Shown here piece after piece: positions 62,498 through 64,000 of a DNA stretch of 64,000 nt. Source of the stretch: Pilaira anomala (taxonomy: Eukaryota > Mucoromycota > Mucoromycetes > Mucorales > Mucoraceae); the NCBI GenBank assembly GCA_025716855.1, contig JAIXMQ010000036.1, forward strand, positions 62,001 to 126,000, read 5' to 3'. Under the pieces are notes generated by a model. That model worked only from the letters and a program-made list of their open reading frames with translations, had not been told where the DNA came from and ran no database searches. A program made the translations under genes and the position numbers. Position 1 is the first letter of the stretch. Each line of letters starts with the position of its first letter.

Positions 62498-64000
62498 GAA
62501 GTTTTAGAAAAATAAGAAATAAAATAAAAGGGAATAACAAAGAAAATAAAAAAAATAAAATAAAAAAAGAAGGGGTTGAAAGACGGTATGTAGAGTGGTA
62601 AAATAAAAAAGTTTATTAAAAAGAATTTCTATGCTTCTGTTATCAGTTAAAGAAGTAAGATTTATTCACAAGTTACGTTAATATATACACTTTCCATGTT
62701 TAAAAACGATAAAATATCTTACTTGTGGAGCTTCTTTGAGCTATCAAAGTAGTTATATTATTTACAGGAATGGATTCGGACAAACTATATTATTTAGTTC
62801 ACCCTTTGCTTATGTGATATCTAACGTATTACTCCCACAGGTCATCAGTATTAGTTAGTCAAATATTAAGCCACCTCAAACAGGTTTGTTTATGTAATCA
62901 CTTTTTTTTTTTTTTTTTTTTACATTTATTTCTTTCGCGATATCCTTTTGAAGTGGTAAGTATTCTTCTCTTAAAACTAAGCATAGTCAGTCTCCAAATT
63001 CTGTAAAGTAACTAGATTTTATTTACTTGGACTTCGGTGGACTGAAACTTAAGTAGCATTCTAATTAAAATTATTTACTATATATCTTATAAGGGGATAC
63101 GGTACCTAGCTCGCTGAGAAAAATAGCATTTATTCTCAAGAATGGATTTGAGAGTGAATGCGTTGTCGACACCAATTGACTATTCTCTTATGGAATTTGC
63201 CCAAGAGTGTACAGTACGCAAATCGATTGCCATTTATCGCACCTTGTGTTAATTAAACCAATGCAATATATGTCGGTGAATGTTATGGCTTTTTCATAAC
63301 CTGTGACAAAAAGTAACAGATCGACGAAGGCGGGATCGAAAGGTTAATTAATACGCTGTCATTCATGACTATAATACTCACAGTCAGTTTAATTATTTGT
63401 ACCTTAATTATAGAAATCAGCCGTAGACTTGAAAGCTGAAAGTGATAATGCTTTGCTAAAAAAGCATATGAACAAAATTGACAGCATTTTGAACACTACC
63501 ATTACAACGTAACCTAAAAAATCGGGTACGCCAGATGAGTTGGTGTTAGATGCCGGCAGTTGCTGAGATAAAGATAATCAAAACAAATGTATACATATAT
63601 AACAAACCAAGTGCATTCTTTAAATAAAATTAATATTGTTAATTTCAATAATTAAAAGGCTGTTCTGTAAATTAGATTATAGTATAAATATGATCTTATT
63701 ACAGCCCTGTAGCAGGCTTTTTTTAACCAATTAAAACCAAAGGACGTTTTAAACCCAGATCGAAAAAAATGCCTGTTGACCCCCTTTGGATTTTTTCAAA
63801 AATTAAAAAACTAGATATATCTTGACATTACAAAGGTTTTAGACCATAGGTTCTTAGTCAAGTTAAGTATAAAATTTTAAGCTCTTTCTAATGGTATAAA
63901 AATCAAAGCAAAACAGTTATAAAAATTGTGATTTATTGCAGAAAAACATAATTACAGTTTTTGTTAGAGCAAGTATAATTTTTACAAATTAAAATTTAAA
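62498..64000. other. gene-free end of the window
   Basis: AT-rich, with a T20 run near 62902-62921. Around 63141-63250 and 63413-63510 short protein-like pieces appear on the plus strand (for example MDLRVNALSTPIDYSLMEFAQ, and AESDNALLKKHMNKIDSILNTT), too short and isolated to be called genes; they may be ORF relics. The region probably includes the promoter of the coiled-coil gene. Confidence 0.4.

Overview
The window looks like nuclear DNA of a filamentous fungus, most likely an early-diverging one (Mucoromycota, probably Mucorales). It is AT-rich and full of poly-A/T tracts. Genes are compact, on both strands, with short introns (about 55-140 nt) that start GTAAGT or GTAAAA and end in AG. 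The gene set is fungal: class IV chitin synthase, OLE1-type desaturase fused to cytochrome b5, alternative NADH dehydrogenase, Mpe1, PEX11, Nim1-type kinase. The assignment to Mucorales is inference from gene content and style, not a database result. No tRNA, rRNA or CRISPR array was recognised.

Layout. 1-1603: no gene seen. 1.6-6.6 kb: a mitochondrial PP2C (Ptc7-like) and an MFS transporter. 7-11.7 kb, minus strand: external-type NDH-2 and the delta-9 desaturase. 12.6-14.2 kb: a secreted, strikingly histidine-rich protein of unknown function. 16.3-21.5 kb, dense: PEX11, enolase-phosphatase UTR4, the polyadenylation factor MPE1 (UTR4 and MPE1 share a 165-bp divergent promoter) and NSE1 of SMC5/6. 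21.7-22.8 kb: a homeodomain protein. 22.8-28.2 kb: a 5.4-kb gene-free stretch. 28.2-31.8 kb: class IV chitin synthase. 33.9-41.8 kb: ERV41 (10 exons), a Nim1/Cdr2-type kinase, a WBP4-like splicing protein whose start codon is split by an intron, and a low-complexity protein with a Bni4-like C-terminus. 43.9-47.5 kb: an arrestin-like adaptor and a TPR/F-box/LRR protein of the Pof3/Dia2 type.

47.6-53.7 kb is a mobile-element island. Its main component is a 3,405-bp element (47624-51028) with perfect 23-bp terminal inverted repeats beginning CAC and a 3-bp ATG target duplication, the hallmarks of the CACTA (En/Spm) superfamily. It sits 125 bp upstream of the F-box gene start codon and holds a decayed intron-containing gene resembling the C-terminal part of Tnp2-type transposases. 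Beside it lie a truncated Tc1/IS630-type transposase pseudogene, a LINE endonuclease relic, and a decayed ORF split by a 131-bp MITE-like insertion.

54.4-58.5 kb: exportin-7 (12 exons). 59.9-62.5 kb: two consecutive flavin genes facing each other, RIB3 (DHBP synthase) and FMN1 (riboflavin kinase), then an uncharacterised coiled-coil gene 54 bp from FMN1. The last 1.5 kb holds no recognised gene.

Exon structures were set by hand from splice consensus, frame continuity and family similarity; every listed gene model closes in frame with a stop. Functional names rest on recognised motifs; no searches were run.
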